The translations under genes and the position numbers were made by a program. The notes beneath the pieces are model-generated. The model searched no databases and had not been told where the DNA came from. It saw only the letters and a program-made list of their open reading frames with translations. Shown piece after piece: positions 50,420-58,611 of a stretch of DNA of 64,000 nucleotides (positions within the stretch are counted from its first letter, which is position 1; each line of letters begins with the position of its first letter). Source of the DNA: Oceanospirillum sp048264105 (lineage in GTDB: Bacteria > Pseudomonadota > Gammaproteobacteria > Pseudomonadales > Halomonadaceae); NCBI GenBank assembly GCA_048264105.1, contig JBLXDJ010000006.1:98401-162400 (forward strand), in the 5' to 3' direction.

Positions 50420-51430
50420 CTACTGATCCTGCAGACCAACAAAACGCGCCAGCTCGGCGGTACGGTTGGCGTAGCCCCACTCGTTGTCGTACCAGAGATA
50501 GAGCTTCACCTGAGTCCCGTTGATGACCATGGTCGACAGCGCATCCACCACGGTAGAACGCGGGTCGGTACGATAATCGATGGAGACCAGTGGGCGTTCT
50601 TCATAACCCAGAATACCTTTCAGCTCGCCTTCTGCCGCTTCCTTGAACAGGGCGTTCAGCTCTTCCTCTGTGGTCGTGCGGCTGACCTCAAACACACAAT
50701 CGGTCAGAGAAGCATTGGCCAGAGGCACACGCACGGCGTGGCCATTCAGTTTACCTTTCAGCTCCGGGAAGATATGGGTGATAGCGGTGGCCGAGCCGGT
50801 AGTGGTCGGGATCAGACTCATACCGCAGGCGCGGGCACGGCGCAGATCCTTATGGGGCGCATCCAGAATGGTCTGGGTGTTGGTGATATCGTGAATAGTG
50901 GTCATGGAGCCGTGCACAATACCCAGCTTCTCATGCAGCACCTTCACCACAGGGGCCAGACAGTTGGTGGTACAGGATGCCGCCGTCACAATCGGGTACT
51001 GCGCTTTATCGTATTCGTGATGGTTCACACCCATCACAATATTGAGCACGCCCTCTTCTTTCACCGGGGCCGTTACCACTACACGCTTAACGCCCTGATC
51101 CAGATAAGCCTTGAGCAGGCTCTGGGTTTTCATCTTGCCGGAGGCTTCAATCACCAGATCACAGCCGGACCAGTCGGTATCAGCAATAGCTTTGTTCTGC
51201 GTACAACGGATGCTTTTGCCATCAACCAGCAGGCTATCACCTTCGGAGGTTGCCTCATGGTGCCAGCGACCGTGAACCGAATCGAAGGTGATAAGGTGCG
51301 CCAGCGTAGCCGCATCCCCAGCCGGATCATTGATCTGCACAAACTCGATCTCCGGCCAGTCAAAGGCCGCACGCAGTGTCAGTCGTCCCATACGGCCAAA
51401 GCCGTTAATACCTACCCTGATTTTTGTCAT
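50420..51430 (-). CDS. ArsJ-associated glyceraldehyde-3-phosphate dehydrogenase
   Basis: A 336-residue GAPDH with the NAD-binding N-terminus VGINGFGRMGRL and the catalytic cysteine motif ASCTTNCLAP. In arsenic operons this enzyme uses arsenate in place of phosphate and produces 1-arseno-3-phosphoglycerate, which ArsJ removes. The gene lies between a small thioredoxin-like gene and arsJ, two bases from the latter. A purely glycolytic role is less likely in this position. Confidence 0.92.
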   Translation of the reverse strand: MTKIRVGINGFGRMGRLTLRAAFDWPEIEFVQINDPAGDAATLAHLITFDSVHGRWHHEATSEGDSLLVDGKSIRCTQNKAIADTDWSGCDLVIEASGKMKTQSLLKAYLDQGVKRVVVTAPVKEEGVLNIVMGVNHHEYDKAQYPIVTAASCTTNCLAPVVKVLHEKLGIVHGSMTTIHDITNTQTILDAPHKDLRRARACGMSLIPTTTGSATAITHIFPELKGKLNGHAVRVPLANASLTDCVFEVSRTTTEEELNALFKEAAEGELKGILGYEERPLVSIDYRTDPRSTVVDALSTMVINGTQVKLYLWYDNEWGYANRTAELARFVGLQDQ

Positions 51431-51457
51431 ATCAATTTTCCTCTACCGTTATCAGGG

Positions 51458-51691
51458 TCAGGCAAACCATTCACGAATGGCATCTTCCCGGGGAATTCCA
51501 CCACTGTGGACAACCTGATCATCGATCACTACTGCTGGTGTGCTCATCACGCCATAGTTCATAATCGCTTCCGGGTCGGTCTCTTTGATGACGTTAACCT
51601 CTGCCCCCAATTCCGCAGCAATTTTGCTGATCGTTTCGGCGGTTTTGATGCATTTGCTGCAGCCACTGCCCAACACTTTGATCTCTTTCAT
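51458..51691 (-). CDS. Small thioredoxin-fold protein
   Basis: A 77-residue thioredoxin-fold protein with the redox pair GSGCSKCIKT near residues 10-13 and the cis-proline region MSTPAVVIDD. It resembles the small thioredoxin-like proteins often encoded beside DUF318-type permeases. It lies 28 bp downstream of such a permease. It may reduce the metal(loid) substrate or the permease's cysteines. The exact role is unknown. AAGG precedes the ATG. Confidence 0.85.
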   Translation of the reverse strand: MKEIKVLGSGCSKCIKTAETISKIAAELGAEVNVIKETDPEAIMNYGVMSTPAVVIDDQVVHSGGIPREDAIREWFA

Positions 51692-51719
51692 TACCTTATC
51701 CTCGCGTCATGCCTGCTGT

Positions 51720-52724
51720 TCAGATAAACGGCGTCAGCAGGTTAAAAATCCAGCCCACCAGCGTGAATGCCACCAGCAGGACCGCAAAAAGAATCGCTAA
51801 TAAACGCCACTGCATCACCTGCTTGAGCAGGATAAACTCCGGGAAACTTGCAGCGACGGTACTCATGGAAAACGCCAGTGTGGTGCCAACCGGCAAACCA
51901 TTGACGATAAGACTCTCCATCACGGGAATCACCCCGGTAGCGTTTGAGTAAAGCGGAATCCCCAGAACCACGGCAGCCGGTACCGACCACCACTGGCCAT
52001 CGCCCAGATGCGCCTCAATCCAGCCATCCGGCACAAAACCATGCAGCGCAGCACCCAGCCCGACACCGATAATCACCCACTTCCACACCCGGCCAAATAT
52101 CTCACCGGTCTCCCCTTTGGCAAACAGATGACGCTCGGCAAAGGAGAGTTTCTCTGGCGCAACAAGCTGCTCCTGCTGTTGTTCACTATCAGAGCGCTGC
52201 TGCCCTTTCTCAAGGGCTTTACGGGCGAACGATTTCAGCCAGCGCTCGGCACGAATCTGATCCAGAAAAACACCACCCAGAATCCCGATACCCATACCGA
52301 CAATCACGTAGAGCAGCGTAAACTTCCAGCCCAGCAGACTCATCAGCAGGAGCACAGCAACCTCATTGATCAGCGGTGAGGTGAGCAGAAAGGACATGGT
52401 GATCCCCACGGGAATACCTGCGGAGGTAAAACCAAGAAAGACCGGAATACTGGAACAGGAGCAGAAGGGTGTAATCGCACCAAAGCCTGAGCCAAGCACG
52501 TAACCAACACCCCGGTGCCGGCCAGCCAGAAAGTCCCGTACCCGCTCGACATTGAGGGAGGCTCTCGCCAGGGCGATCACATAGATCATGACCACCAGCA
52601 GCACATAAATCTTGCTGACATCCTCGACAAAAAAGTGCAGGGCATCACCCAGCTTCGTATCCGGTGATAATCCCATCTGCTGGTACACCAGCCAGTCGGC
52701 CAGTTGTGTGAAGATCTCAAACAT
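51720..52724 (-). CDS. DUF318/ArsP-family permease
   Basis: A 334-residue inner-membrane permease of the DUF318 family, which includes ArsP, an exporter of trivalent organoarsenicals. Membrane helices flank the signature PFCSCSSIPVFLGFTSAG, with the conserved cysteines, and FLLTSPLINEVAVLLL. A cytoplasmic hydrophilic loop (about residues 165-215) splits two bundles. It starts with a strong GGAGG site and lies between acr3 and the thioredoxin-like gene. Organoarsenical export is inferred from the operon; other heavy-metal substrates are possible for this family. Confidence 0.87.
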   Translation of the reverse strand: MFEIFTQLADWLVYQQMGLSPDTKLGDALHFFVEDVSKIYVLLVVMIYVIALARASLNVERVRDFLAGRHRGVGYVLGSGFGAITPFCSCSSIPVFLGFTSAGIPVGITMSFLLTSPLINEVAVLLLMSLLGWKFTLLYVIVGMGIGILGGVFLDQIRAERWLKSFARKALEKGQQRSDSEQQQEQLVAPEKLSFAERHLFAKGETGEIFGRVWKWVIIGVGLGAALHGFVPDGWIEAHLGDGQWWSVPAAVVLGIPLYSNATGVIPVMESLIVNGLPVGTTLAFSMSTVAASFPEFILLKQVMQWRLLAILFAVLLVAFTLVGWIFNLLTPFI

Positions 52725-52760
52725 GATTCAGCCCTCCTTTCCTTTCACCTTAGGATGCCC

Positions 52761-53801
52761 TTAGTGCTCAAACCAGTGTCGGGTGCGGTTAGCAAACCAG
52801 ACCAGACTCAGCATCACAGGCACCTCTACCAGCACACCGACCACAGTGGCCAGTGCGGCACCGGAGTGCAGACCGAACAGAGAGATCGCCACGGCAACCG
52901 CCAGCTCAAAGAAGTTGGAGGTGCCGATCAGACAGGCGGGTGCAGCAATATCATGTTTCAGCTTCAGCCAGCGGGCGGCGATATAAGCCAGCGCAAAAAT
53001 GCCGTAGGTCTGCAACATCAGAGGGACTGCAATCAGCGCAATCGTTTGCGGCTGCTGCAGAATGGTCTGCGCCTGAAAACCGAACAGTAGCACCACAGTG
53101 CCCAAAAGCCCGATAACCGACCAAGGTTTTACCGCTGCCAGAAAACGCTGTACCGGCTGCCCGCCCTCATCAGCGGCTTGCGCGGAGCCAGCCCGCTGTA
53201 GCATCCGCCGGGTCAGTACACCGGCCACCAGAGGCAGCACCACATAGAGCACCACAGACAACAGCAGGGTTTCCCAGGGCACCTGAATATCACTGACCCC
53301 CAGCAACAGGGCGGTAATCGGGGCAAAGGCAAACACCATAATGATGTCGTTCAGCGAGACCTGCACCAGCGTGTAATTCGGGTCGCCCTTGGTCAGCTGA
53401 CTCCAGACAAACACCATAGCGGTACAGGGCGCAACACCCAGCAGAATCATACCGGCGATATATTCGCTGGCACTGGCGGGATCGACCCAATCGGCAAACA
53501 GTACCTTAAAGAACAACCAACCGAGCGCTGCCATCGAGAACGGCTTAATCAGCCAGTTCACCACTAAGGTCAGCAGCAGCCCTTTAGGTCGCTTGCCGAC
53601 ATCTTTAACGGCGGCAAAATCGATCTGCACCATCATCGGGTAGATCATCACCCAGATCAGCACTGCCACCACCAGATTAACGTGCGCCCACTCAAGTGCC
53701 GCCACTGCCGCAAACGCCTGTGGCATCAGGTTGCCCAACAGGACTCCGGCCAGAATCGCCAGTCCCACCCAGAGAGATAAAAAGCGTTCAAAAAATCCCA
53801 T
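52761..53801 (-). CDS. acr3: Arsenite efflux permease Acr3
   Basis: An ACR3-family arsenite/proton antiporter of the inner membrane. The ATG at 53801 is chosen because GAGGAG lies seven bases upstream and it gives MGFFERFLSLWVGLAILAG; a start six codons earlier is poorer. The 346-residue protein has about ten membrane helices and the essential cysteine in LLGVAPCTAMVFVWS. It follows arsR by 24 bp. Confidence 0.94.
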   Translation of the reverse strand: MGFFERFLSLWVGLAILAGVLLGNLMPQAFAAVAALEWAHVNLVVAVLIWVMIYPMMVQIDFAAVKDVGKRPKGLLLTLVVNWLIKPFSMAALGWLFFKVLFADWVDPASASEYIAGMILLGVAPCTAMVFVWSQLTKGDPNYTLVQVSLNDIIMVFAFAPITALLLGVSDIQVPWETLLLSVVLYVVLPLVAGVLTRRMLQRAGSAQAADEGGQPVQRFLAAVKPWSVIGLLGTVVLLFGFQAQTILQQPQTIALIAVPLMLQTYGIFALAYIAARWLKLKHDIAAPACLIGTSNFFELAVAVAISLFGLHSGAALATVVGVLVEVPVMLSLVWFANRTRHWFEH

Positions 53802-53825
53802 ATATTTCTCCTCAGGCAATAAGAC

Positions 53826-54173
53826 TCAACAGCAGGCTTTAACCCGCTCCGGTCGATCACCCATCGCATTAAGCTGCTCCTGCGCCAGCTGTAACCAGAC
53901 CTGATTGGACGCTGCCGTTGTGGATAAGACAGCGAGGCACCACTCGGGCAAACCGGAACTCAGCCGATAGAAAATCCACTGTCCCTGACGACGATCCTCC
54001 AGCAATCCGGTTTTACGCAGCTGTGCCAGATGACGGGAGATCTTCGGCTGGCTTTCATCCAGCGCCGCCACCAGCTCACAGACACACAGCTCCTCTTCCT
54101 GCGTGATTAACAGCAAGGATCGCAACCGGGTCTCATCCGCCAGTTGTTTGTAAAAGATCACAGGGTCGAGCAT
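53826..54173 (-). CDS. arsR: Arsenic-responsive repressor ArsR
   Basis: A 115-residue winged-helix repressor that releases DNA on binding arsenite. ELCVCELVAALDESQPKISR contains the Cys-x-Cys arsenite site at the start of the recognition region, as in classical ArsR. A further CC pair forms the C-terminus. It is the first gene of arsR-acr3-permease-thioredoxin-GAPDH-arsJ and presumably represses the whole operon. Confidence 0.94.
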   Translation of the reverse strand: MLDPVIFYKQLADETRLRSLLLITQEEELCVCELVAALDESQPKISRHLAQLRKTGLLEDRRQGQWIFYRLSSGLPEWCLAVLSTTAASNQVWLQLAQEQLNAMGDRPERVKACC

Positions 54174-54205
54174 CTGCTATGCCTATCTGAAAAAAGTGAA
54201 ATCCC

Positions 54206-54243
54206 ATGATATATGAAAAAACACATATATGGATATCCGTATA
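54206..54243 (-). promoter_or_regulatory. Candidate ArsR operator region
   Basis: Two overlapping AT-rich dyads lie 33-70 bp upstream of arsR. One is ATATATG/CATATAT with an A-rich centre (about 54209-54230). The other is TATATGGATATCCGTATA (54226-54243), palindromic except for one pair. Either could bind the ArsR dimer. Confidence 0.5.
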
Positions 54244-54434
54244 TTAAAAACCATCTATGACACAAATATTTCAGAACGCTGAATCTTGTCTGGCAGGCCA
54301 CCCTGAACCTTTACAGGAAGCACGCTCCTCAGCCTTTAAAAGAATAACTGAAATCTCGACCTGAAAGAGCCGCTTGAAAGAAGTGCCATGAACACCTAAT
54401 CTGCCCGCCCATCCAATATGAAAACCGGGTGCCC

Positions 54435-54467
54435 GCAACCAGCAACCAGCAACCAGCAACCAGCAAC
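54435..54467. repeat. Heptamer tandem repeat GCAACCA, about 4.7 copies
   Basis: Four perfect GCAACCA units followed by GCAAC lie 23 bp upstream of the FKBP start codon. A seven-base unit is prone to slippage and would alter leader length rather than a reading frame. Confidence 0.9.
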
Positions 54468-54489
54468 TACAGAGTAAATAGGAAAGACC

Positions 54490-54837
54490 ATGGCCGATCT
54501 GAACGAACTCATCATCGAAGACCTGATTGAAGGCACAGGCACCGAAGTCAAAAAGGGCGGCGCTTTAGTCACCGCTCACTACAGAGGCTGGCTGGAAGAT
54601 GGCACTGAGTTTGATAACTCCTACGACAAAGGCCAGCCGTTTCAGGTGGTGCTGAGCCGAAAGAAAGTGATCGCGGCCTGGGTGGAAGGTTTAAAAGGTA
54701 TGAAGGTGGGCGGCAAGCGCAAACTGCAGGTGCCTGCCGAGCTGGGTTATGGCGAACGTGGCTTTGGCGACAAGATCCCACCGAACAGTAATCTGATCTT
54801 TGAGATTGAGCTGCTGGAAGCGTTGAATCGGGAGTGA
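54490..54837 (+). CDS. FKBP-type peptidyl-prolyl cis-trans isomerase
   Basis: A single-domain, 115-residue FKBP without signal peptide, so probably a cytoplasmic folding helper. The active-site region is visible in VTAHYRGWLEDGTEFDNSYD, QPFQVVLSRKKVIAAWVEGL and PAELGYGERG. It closely resembles the short FkpB/FklB-like enzymes of gammaproteobacteria. Its leader contains the heptamer repeat, and it converges with the Coa1-like gene. Confidence 0.94.
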   Translation: MADLNELIIEDLIEGTGTEVKKGGALVTAHYRGWLEDGTEFDNSYDKGQPFQVVLSRKKVIAAWVEGLKGMKVGGKRKLQVPAELGYGERGFGDKIPPNSNLIFEIELLEALNRE

Positions 54838-54860
54838 TGGTTTACTCTTTGATGACTACC

Positions 54861-54893
54861 TTCACTATCCTCTGGCAATCAGAGGATAGTGAA
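54861..54893. terminator. Bidirectional hairpin between FKBP and Coa1-like genes
   Basis: TTCACTATCCTCTG (54861-54874) pairs perfectly with CAGAGGATAGTGAA (54880-54893) between convergent genes. There is no T-tract, but the symmetry and position suggest shared termination. Confidence 0.6.
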
Positions 54894-54902
54894 TAACGTT
54901 AG

Positions 54903-55517
54903 CTATCGGCCTTGTCCAATCAGCCAAAGCTGATTATTGGTCTCTGGATCAACCAACACTAATTGCTTCAGATGCCAGCCAGAGGTTAGTTCCTCGGCCC
55001 AAACATAAACCTCAGCACTACCCTTATCCCCCTCAAGGGTGTAATTTAATTTAGCGGAGCCGCCGGATGCTCCGTAAATAATTTGGCCAACCACAAAGAA
55101 GCCCGGCTGCGGATCATTACCAACCATACTCACAACCTGAGCATCCGAGCGGACGGCATCAATGGACATATCATAAGCTTCTCCTTTAAGCATGCCGGTG
55201 ATCAGCCAAAATAAAGTCGGAAGTACAACCAATACCAATCCAATGCCGAAATTTCGCCACTTACGCTGCGTCGCCTTGAAGTGATCAACATCCCGCCAGA
55301 TACGATTTCGCCATGCCCATTCATTGCCCTTAAACCCCAGAACAAAGAGCATGACAATATTCACCAGCGGCACGAACATCAGCAATGCGATATAGGTGCT
55401 GTTACCCAAACCCCAGACCCAGTTAAGAAGGAAAGCTCCCCAACTCCAACCTTTAATCTCCTCCGGAACAACGGACTCTTTCCCTAACCCTGAGCTATAT
55501 TCCTGATCCATCATCAC
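54903..55517 (-). CDS. Membrane protein with Coa1-like domain
   Basis: The 204-residue protein has two or three N-terminal membrane helices (about residues 25-65 and 92-110, with WSWGAFLLNWVWGLGNSTYI). An exposed C-terminal domain (about 120-195) contains SDAQVVSMVGNDPQPGFFVV and LNYTLEGDKGSAEVYVWAEE. This pattern matches the cytochrome-oxidase-assembly Coa1 family. A role in oxidase assembly is documented for mitochondrial Coa1 but not, to my knowledge, for these bacterial proteins. No oxidase genes are adjacent. Confidence 0.75.
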   Translation of the reverse strand: MMMDQEYSSGLGKESVVPEEIKGWSWGAFLLNWVWGLGNSTYIALLMFVPLVNIVMLFVLGFKGNEWAWRNRIWRDVDHFKATQRKWRNFGIGLVLVVLPTLFWLITGMLKGEAYDMSIDAVRSDAQVVSMVGNDPQPGFFVVGQIIYGASGGSAKLNYTLEGDKGSAEVYVWAEELTSGWHLKQLVLVDPETNNQLWLIGQGR

Positions 55518-55626
55518 ATCCTTTTACTGTCATTTGATGCGACCTAGGATCAGGCAAGGAGCTTCTGTTATCTACTTTATCTGGTAACGCTGTATAGCGA
55601 CTTCGTAACCCATTTAATTTCAGCGC

Positions 55627-55658
55627 ACAAAAAAACCCCGGCCTTTACAGGTCGGGGC
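55627..55658 (-). terminator. Terminator of the ast operon
   Basis: GCCCCGACC pairs with GGCCGGGG with one mismatch and is followed on the minus strand by seven T residues, about 70 bp after the astB stop. Confidence 0.82.
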
Positions 55659-55728
55659 AAGAAAGCTCGCAAAAAATCTGCGCACAAGAGGCTTACAATG
55701 AATCTTCGCAGGGAAGATCTAGGGGCGA

Positions 55729-57066
55729 TCAAACCCGCTGGAACGGATAGACAGAACCCAGTTTCAGGATCTGAGTCAGCTCATCCAGTGCGGTTCGGGA
55801 TTCGATCAGCAGCTGAGGATCAGCCAGATCCGCATCTACAATGCGGTCACGATAGTGACGCTCTACCCAGCTGTTCAGCGTGGTAAAGAGTTCATCACTC
55901 ATACGGGTTGCCGGATTAAAGGCCGCCAGTTCCGCTTCGTTCATCGCCACTCTCAAGCGCAGACAAGCCGGGCCACCGCCATTGCTCATGCTCTGCTTCA
56001 GATCGAATACTTTCAGTTCATCGATCGGGCTGTCGCCACTTTCCAGCTCTGTCAGGTAGCTCCAGACGCGCTCGTTGTTTTTACATTCTTCCGGAATCAC
56101 CAGCAGCGTGCGGCCATTCGGCAGACTCAGCAGCTGGCTGTTGAACAGGTAGCTCTGTACCGCATCGTCAACTGATACACGGCTGGCCGGAACTTCTACC
56201 ACACGGAAGCTGCCACCCATGGCATCGGTCAGTTGCTGTTTAACCACAGCCTGATCCAGAAACGCCTGCTCGTGACAGAACAGAACGTCGCGGTTACCCA
56301 CAGCGATGACGTCGTTGTGGAAAACACCGGCGTCAATCACATCCGGGTGCTGTTGTGCATAAACCACATGACTGTTGCTTAGACCGTGACTACGGGCCAC
56401 CGCCTGAGACGCTTCCAGCGTGTGACGCGCCGGATACTTTTTCGGAGCCGGATAACGGCTGTCGAAAGCACTGCGGCCAAAGACAAAGAACTCAACACCC
56501 TGCTCGCCGTACTCATGGCAGAAACGGGTGTGGTTTGCTGCGCCTTCATCACCAAAGTGCTCAACACCCGGCAGTGCCGGATGGTGGGCAAAGTGGTTTT
56601 CGTCCGCAAAGGTCGCCTGCAGAATACGACCAGTGGTTTCATGTTCAATCGAACGGTGAAATTTGTTGGTCAGGTTGGCTGGTGTGAAATGCACCTTGCC
56701 ATCCGCCGTATCCGCACTTGGGGATACGGTGGCAGCATTCGCCGTCCACATGCTGGATGCGGAGCAGCAAGCCGCCAGAATACGCGGTGCTTCTTTCGCA
56801 GCCTGCGCCAGCACGTCGGCATCAGAACCGGTAAAGCCCAGACGACGCAGGGTAAACAGATCAGGACGCTCCTGAGGTGCCAGTACCCCCTGCACCATGC
56901 CCATGTCGTGCAGGGCTTTCATTTTCGCAAGGCCCTGCAGCGCTGCCAGTTTCGGGTTAGACGCATTCGCACCGTTGTTCTCAGACGCTACGTTACCGAA
57001 AGAGAGACCGCTGTAGTTGTGCGTTGGCCCCACCAGACCATCAAAATTTGCTTCAAACGCTTTCAT
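55729..57066 (-). CDS. astB: N-succinylarginine dihydrolase AstB
   Basis: AstB converts N-succinylarginine to N-succinylornithine, releasing two ammonia and CO2, the second step of the arginine succinyltransferase pathway. The 445-residue protein matches the family length. It shows EANFDGLVGPTHNYSGLSFG at the N-terminus, with amidinotransferase-fold motifs in RDVLFCHEQAF and SNGGGPACLRLRV (the catalytic Cys is in this last segment). It is the last gene of the operon, 20 bp after astD. Confidence 0.97.
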   Translation of the reverse strand: MKAFEANFDGLVGPTHNYSGLSFGNVASENNGANASNPKLAALQGLAKMKALHDMGMVQGVLAPQERPDLFTLRRLGFTGSDADVLAQAAKEAPRILAACCSASSMWTANAATVSPSADTADGKVHFTPANLTNKFHRSIEHETTGRILQATFADENHFAHHPALPGVEHFGDEGAANHTRFCHEYGEQGVEFFVFGRSAFDSRYPAPKKYPARHTLEASQAVARSHGLSNSHVVYAQQHPDVIDAGVFHNDVIAVGNRDVLFCHEQAFLDQAVVKQQLTDAMGGSFRVVEVPASRVSVDDAVQSYLFNSQLLSLPNGRTLLVIPEECKNNERVWSYLTELESGDSPIDELKVFDLKQSMSNGGGPACLRLRVAMNEAELAAFNPATRMSDELFTTLNSWVERHYRDRIVDADLADPQLLIESRTALDELTQILKLGSVYPFQRV

Positions 57067-57086
57067 ATCAGTTCTTCATCCGTCGG

Positions 57087-58610
57087 TTAGGCGTCAAGGT
57101 TCAGACCAGGAGACAGCGTCTCCGGCAACACAAGCTGGTCTGCTTCCATACCCGCTACCGGGTAAGAGCAGTAGTCCGCGGCGTAGTAAGCGCTTGCACG
57201 GTGGTTACCACTGGCACCCACGCCACCAAACGGAGCGGCACTGGATGCACCGGTCAGCTGCTTGTTCCAGTTCACGATGCCCGCACGGATGCGGTCATAG
57301 AAGTAATTAAAGCGCTCTTCGCTGTCGCTGAACATACCGGCAGACAGACCGTATTGGGTGTTGTTGGCCTGACGGATCGCTTCATCAAAGTCACTGAAAC
57401 GGATCACCTGCAGCAGCGGGCCGAAATACTCATCGTCTGGTAATTTGTCCGCTTCAACCAGGGCAGTCACATCGATCAGCCCCGGAGACAGGAAACCGGT
57501 ACCCGGCTTCAGTTTCTCCAGTTTCACAAGAGGGCTTGCCCCCAGACCGATCAGGTTGTCCTGAGCTGCCGCGATGCCGTCAGCGGCTGCTTCAGAGATC
57601 AGACTACCCATGAAAGGTGCGTCTTCATCAAACTGGCCACCCACCTTGATCTGGCTGACCGCTTTCTGCAGCTGAGCAATAAACTGATCGCCCCACTCGC
57701 CAACAGGTACAAACAGGCGGCGGGCACAGGTGCAGCGCTGACCACTGGTGATGTACGCAGATTGAATCGTTTCGTGAATGGCCGCCTTCATGTCAGCCAC
57801 TTCGTCGATGATCAGCGGGTTGTTGCCGCCCATCTCCAGCGCCAGAATCTTGCCCGGGTGACCGGCAAACTGCTCGTGCAGGATGTGACCGGTACGGGAA
57901 CTGCCGGTGAAGAAAAGACCATCGATATCATCATGTGCCGCCAGCGCGATACCGGTATCTTTCTGACCCTGCAGCAGGTTCAGAACACCCGCCGGCAGAC
58001 CGGCTTTTTCCCACAGCTGAACCATAAATTCCGCAACGTGTGGCGTCAGTTCACTGGGTTTCAGCAGCACGGTATTACCCGCCAACAGTGACGGTACGAT
58101 ATGACCGTTTGGCAGGTGGCCCGGGAAGTTGTATGGCCCAAATACCGCAACCACACCATGTGGCTTGTGGCGCAGAACAGCGCGGGCGCCAGCAACTTCA
58201 CTCACGCGGCTACCGGTACGCTCGTTGTATGCGTTTACAGAGATGGCGATCTTGCCGATCATCGCGCCAACTTCGGTACGGGTTTCCCAGATAGGCTTAC
58301 CGGTTTCCGCGGCGATGATGGTCGCCATCTCTTCTTTGTTCTCGCCCAGCAGCTCAGCAAAGCGACGCGCAATGGCTTCACGGGCTTCAAAAGAGGTCAT
58401 CGCCCATTCAACAGAGGCAGTACGGGCTACTTCTACTGCCGTATTAACCTGAGCCGCAGAGGCTTCTTTACCCTGCCAGAACACCTCACCGGTTGCCGGG
58501 TTCAGGGAGGTGAATTCCGGACCTTCACCCGCTTGCCAGGCTCCATTGATAAAACACTGCCCATTAATAAAACATTTGCCTGAATTCACATTTGCTTGGG
58601 TCGCAGTCAT
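57087..58610 (-). CDS. astD: Succinylglutamate semialdehyde dehydrogenase AstD
   Basis: AstD oxidises N-succinylglutamate semialdehyde with NAD. The ATG at 58610 is chosen: AAGGAG lies nine bases upstream, and the preceding AstA gene stops one base before it. The 507-residue protein has the NAD-binding FGPYNFPGHLPNGH, the glutamate in LALEMGGNNPLII and the catalytic cysteine in SGQRCTCARRL. It is longer than usual at the N-terminus, where KCFING is immediately followed by QCFING (residues 12-23), an apparent duplication. Confidence 0.96.
   Translation of the reverse strand: MTATQANVNSGKCFINGQCFINGAWQAGEGPEFTSLNPATGEVFWQGKEASAAQVNTAVEVARTASVEWAMTSFEAREAIARRFAELLGENKEEMATIIAAETGKPIWETRTEVGAMIGKIAISVNAYNERTGSRVSEVAGARAVLRHKPHGVVAVFGPYNFPGHLPNGHIVPSLLAGNTVLLKPSELTPHVAEFMVQLWEKAGLPAGVLNLLQGQKDTGIALAAHDDIDGLFFTGSSRTGHILHEQFAGHPGKILALEMGGNNPLIIDEVADMKAAIHETIQSAYITSGQRCTCARRLFVPVGEWGDQFIAQLQKAVSQIKVGGQFDEDAPFMGSLISEAAADGIAAAQDNLIGLGASPLVKLEKLKPGTGFLSPGLIDVTALVEADKLPDDEYFGPLLQVIRFSDFDEAIRQANNTQYGLSAGMFSDSEERFNYFYDRIRAGIVNWNKQLTGASSAAPFGGVGASGNHRASAYYAADYCSYPVAGMEADQLVLPETLSPGLNLDA
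58543..58578 (-). repeat. 18-bp tandem duplication in the astD N-terminus
   Basis: Two adjacent 18-bp units (58543-58560 and 58561-58578) differ at a few bases and encode the repeated hexapeptide KCFING/QCFING. Confidence 0.75.
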
Positions 58611-58611
58611 C

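Larger units (their letters stand above)
54174..54489. other. Intergenic region arsR / FKBP gene
   Basis: This 316-bp gap holds the putative ArsR operator on the left and a heptamer tandem repeat on the right. No convincing gene is seen; the short minus-strand frame here is largely the repeat in translation. Confidence 0.5.

Noticed and set aside
50738..51727. Open frame of 329 codons antisense to GAPDH and the thioredoxin gene
   Set aside because: It is a shadow of two well-supported genes on the other strand, with low-complexity composition and no recognisable motif.
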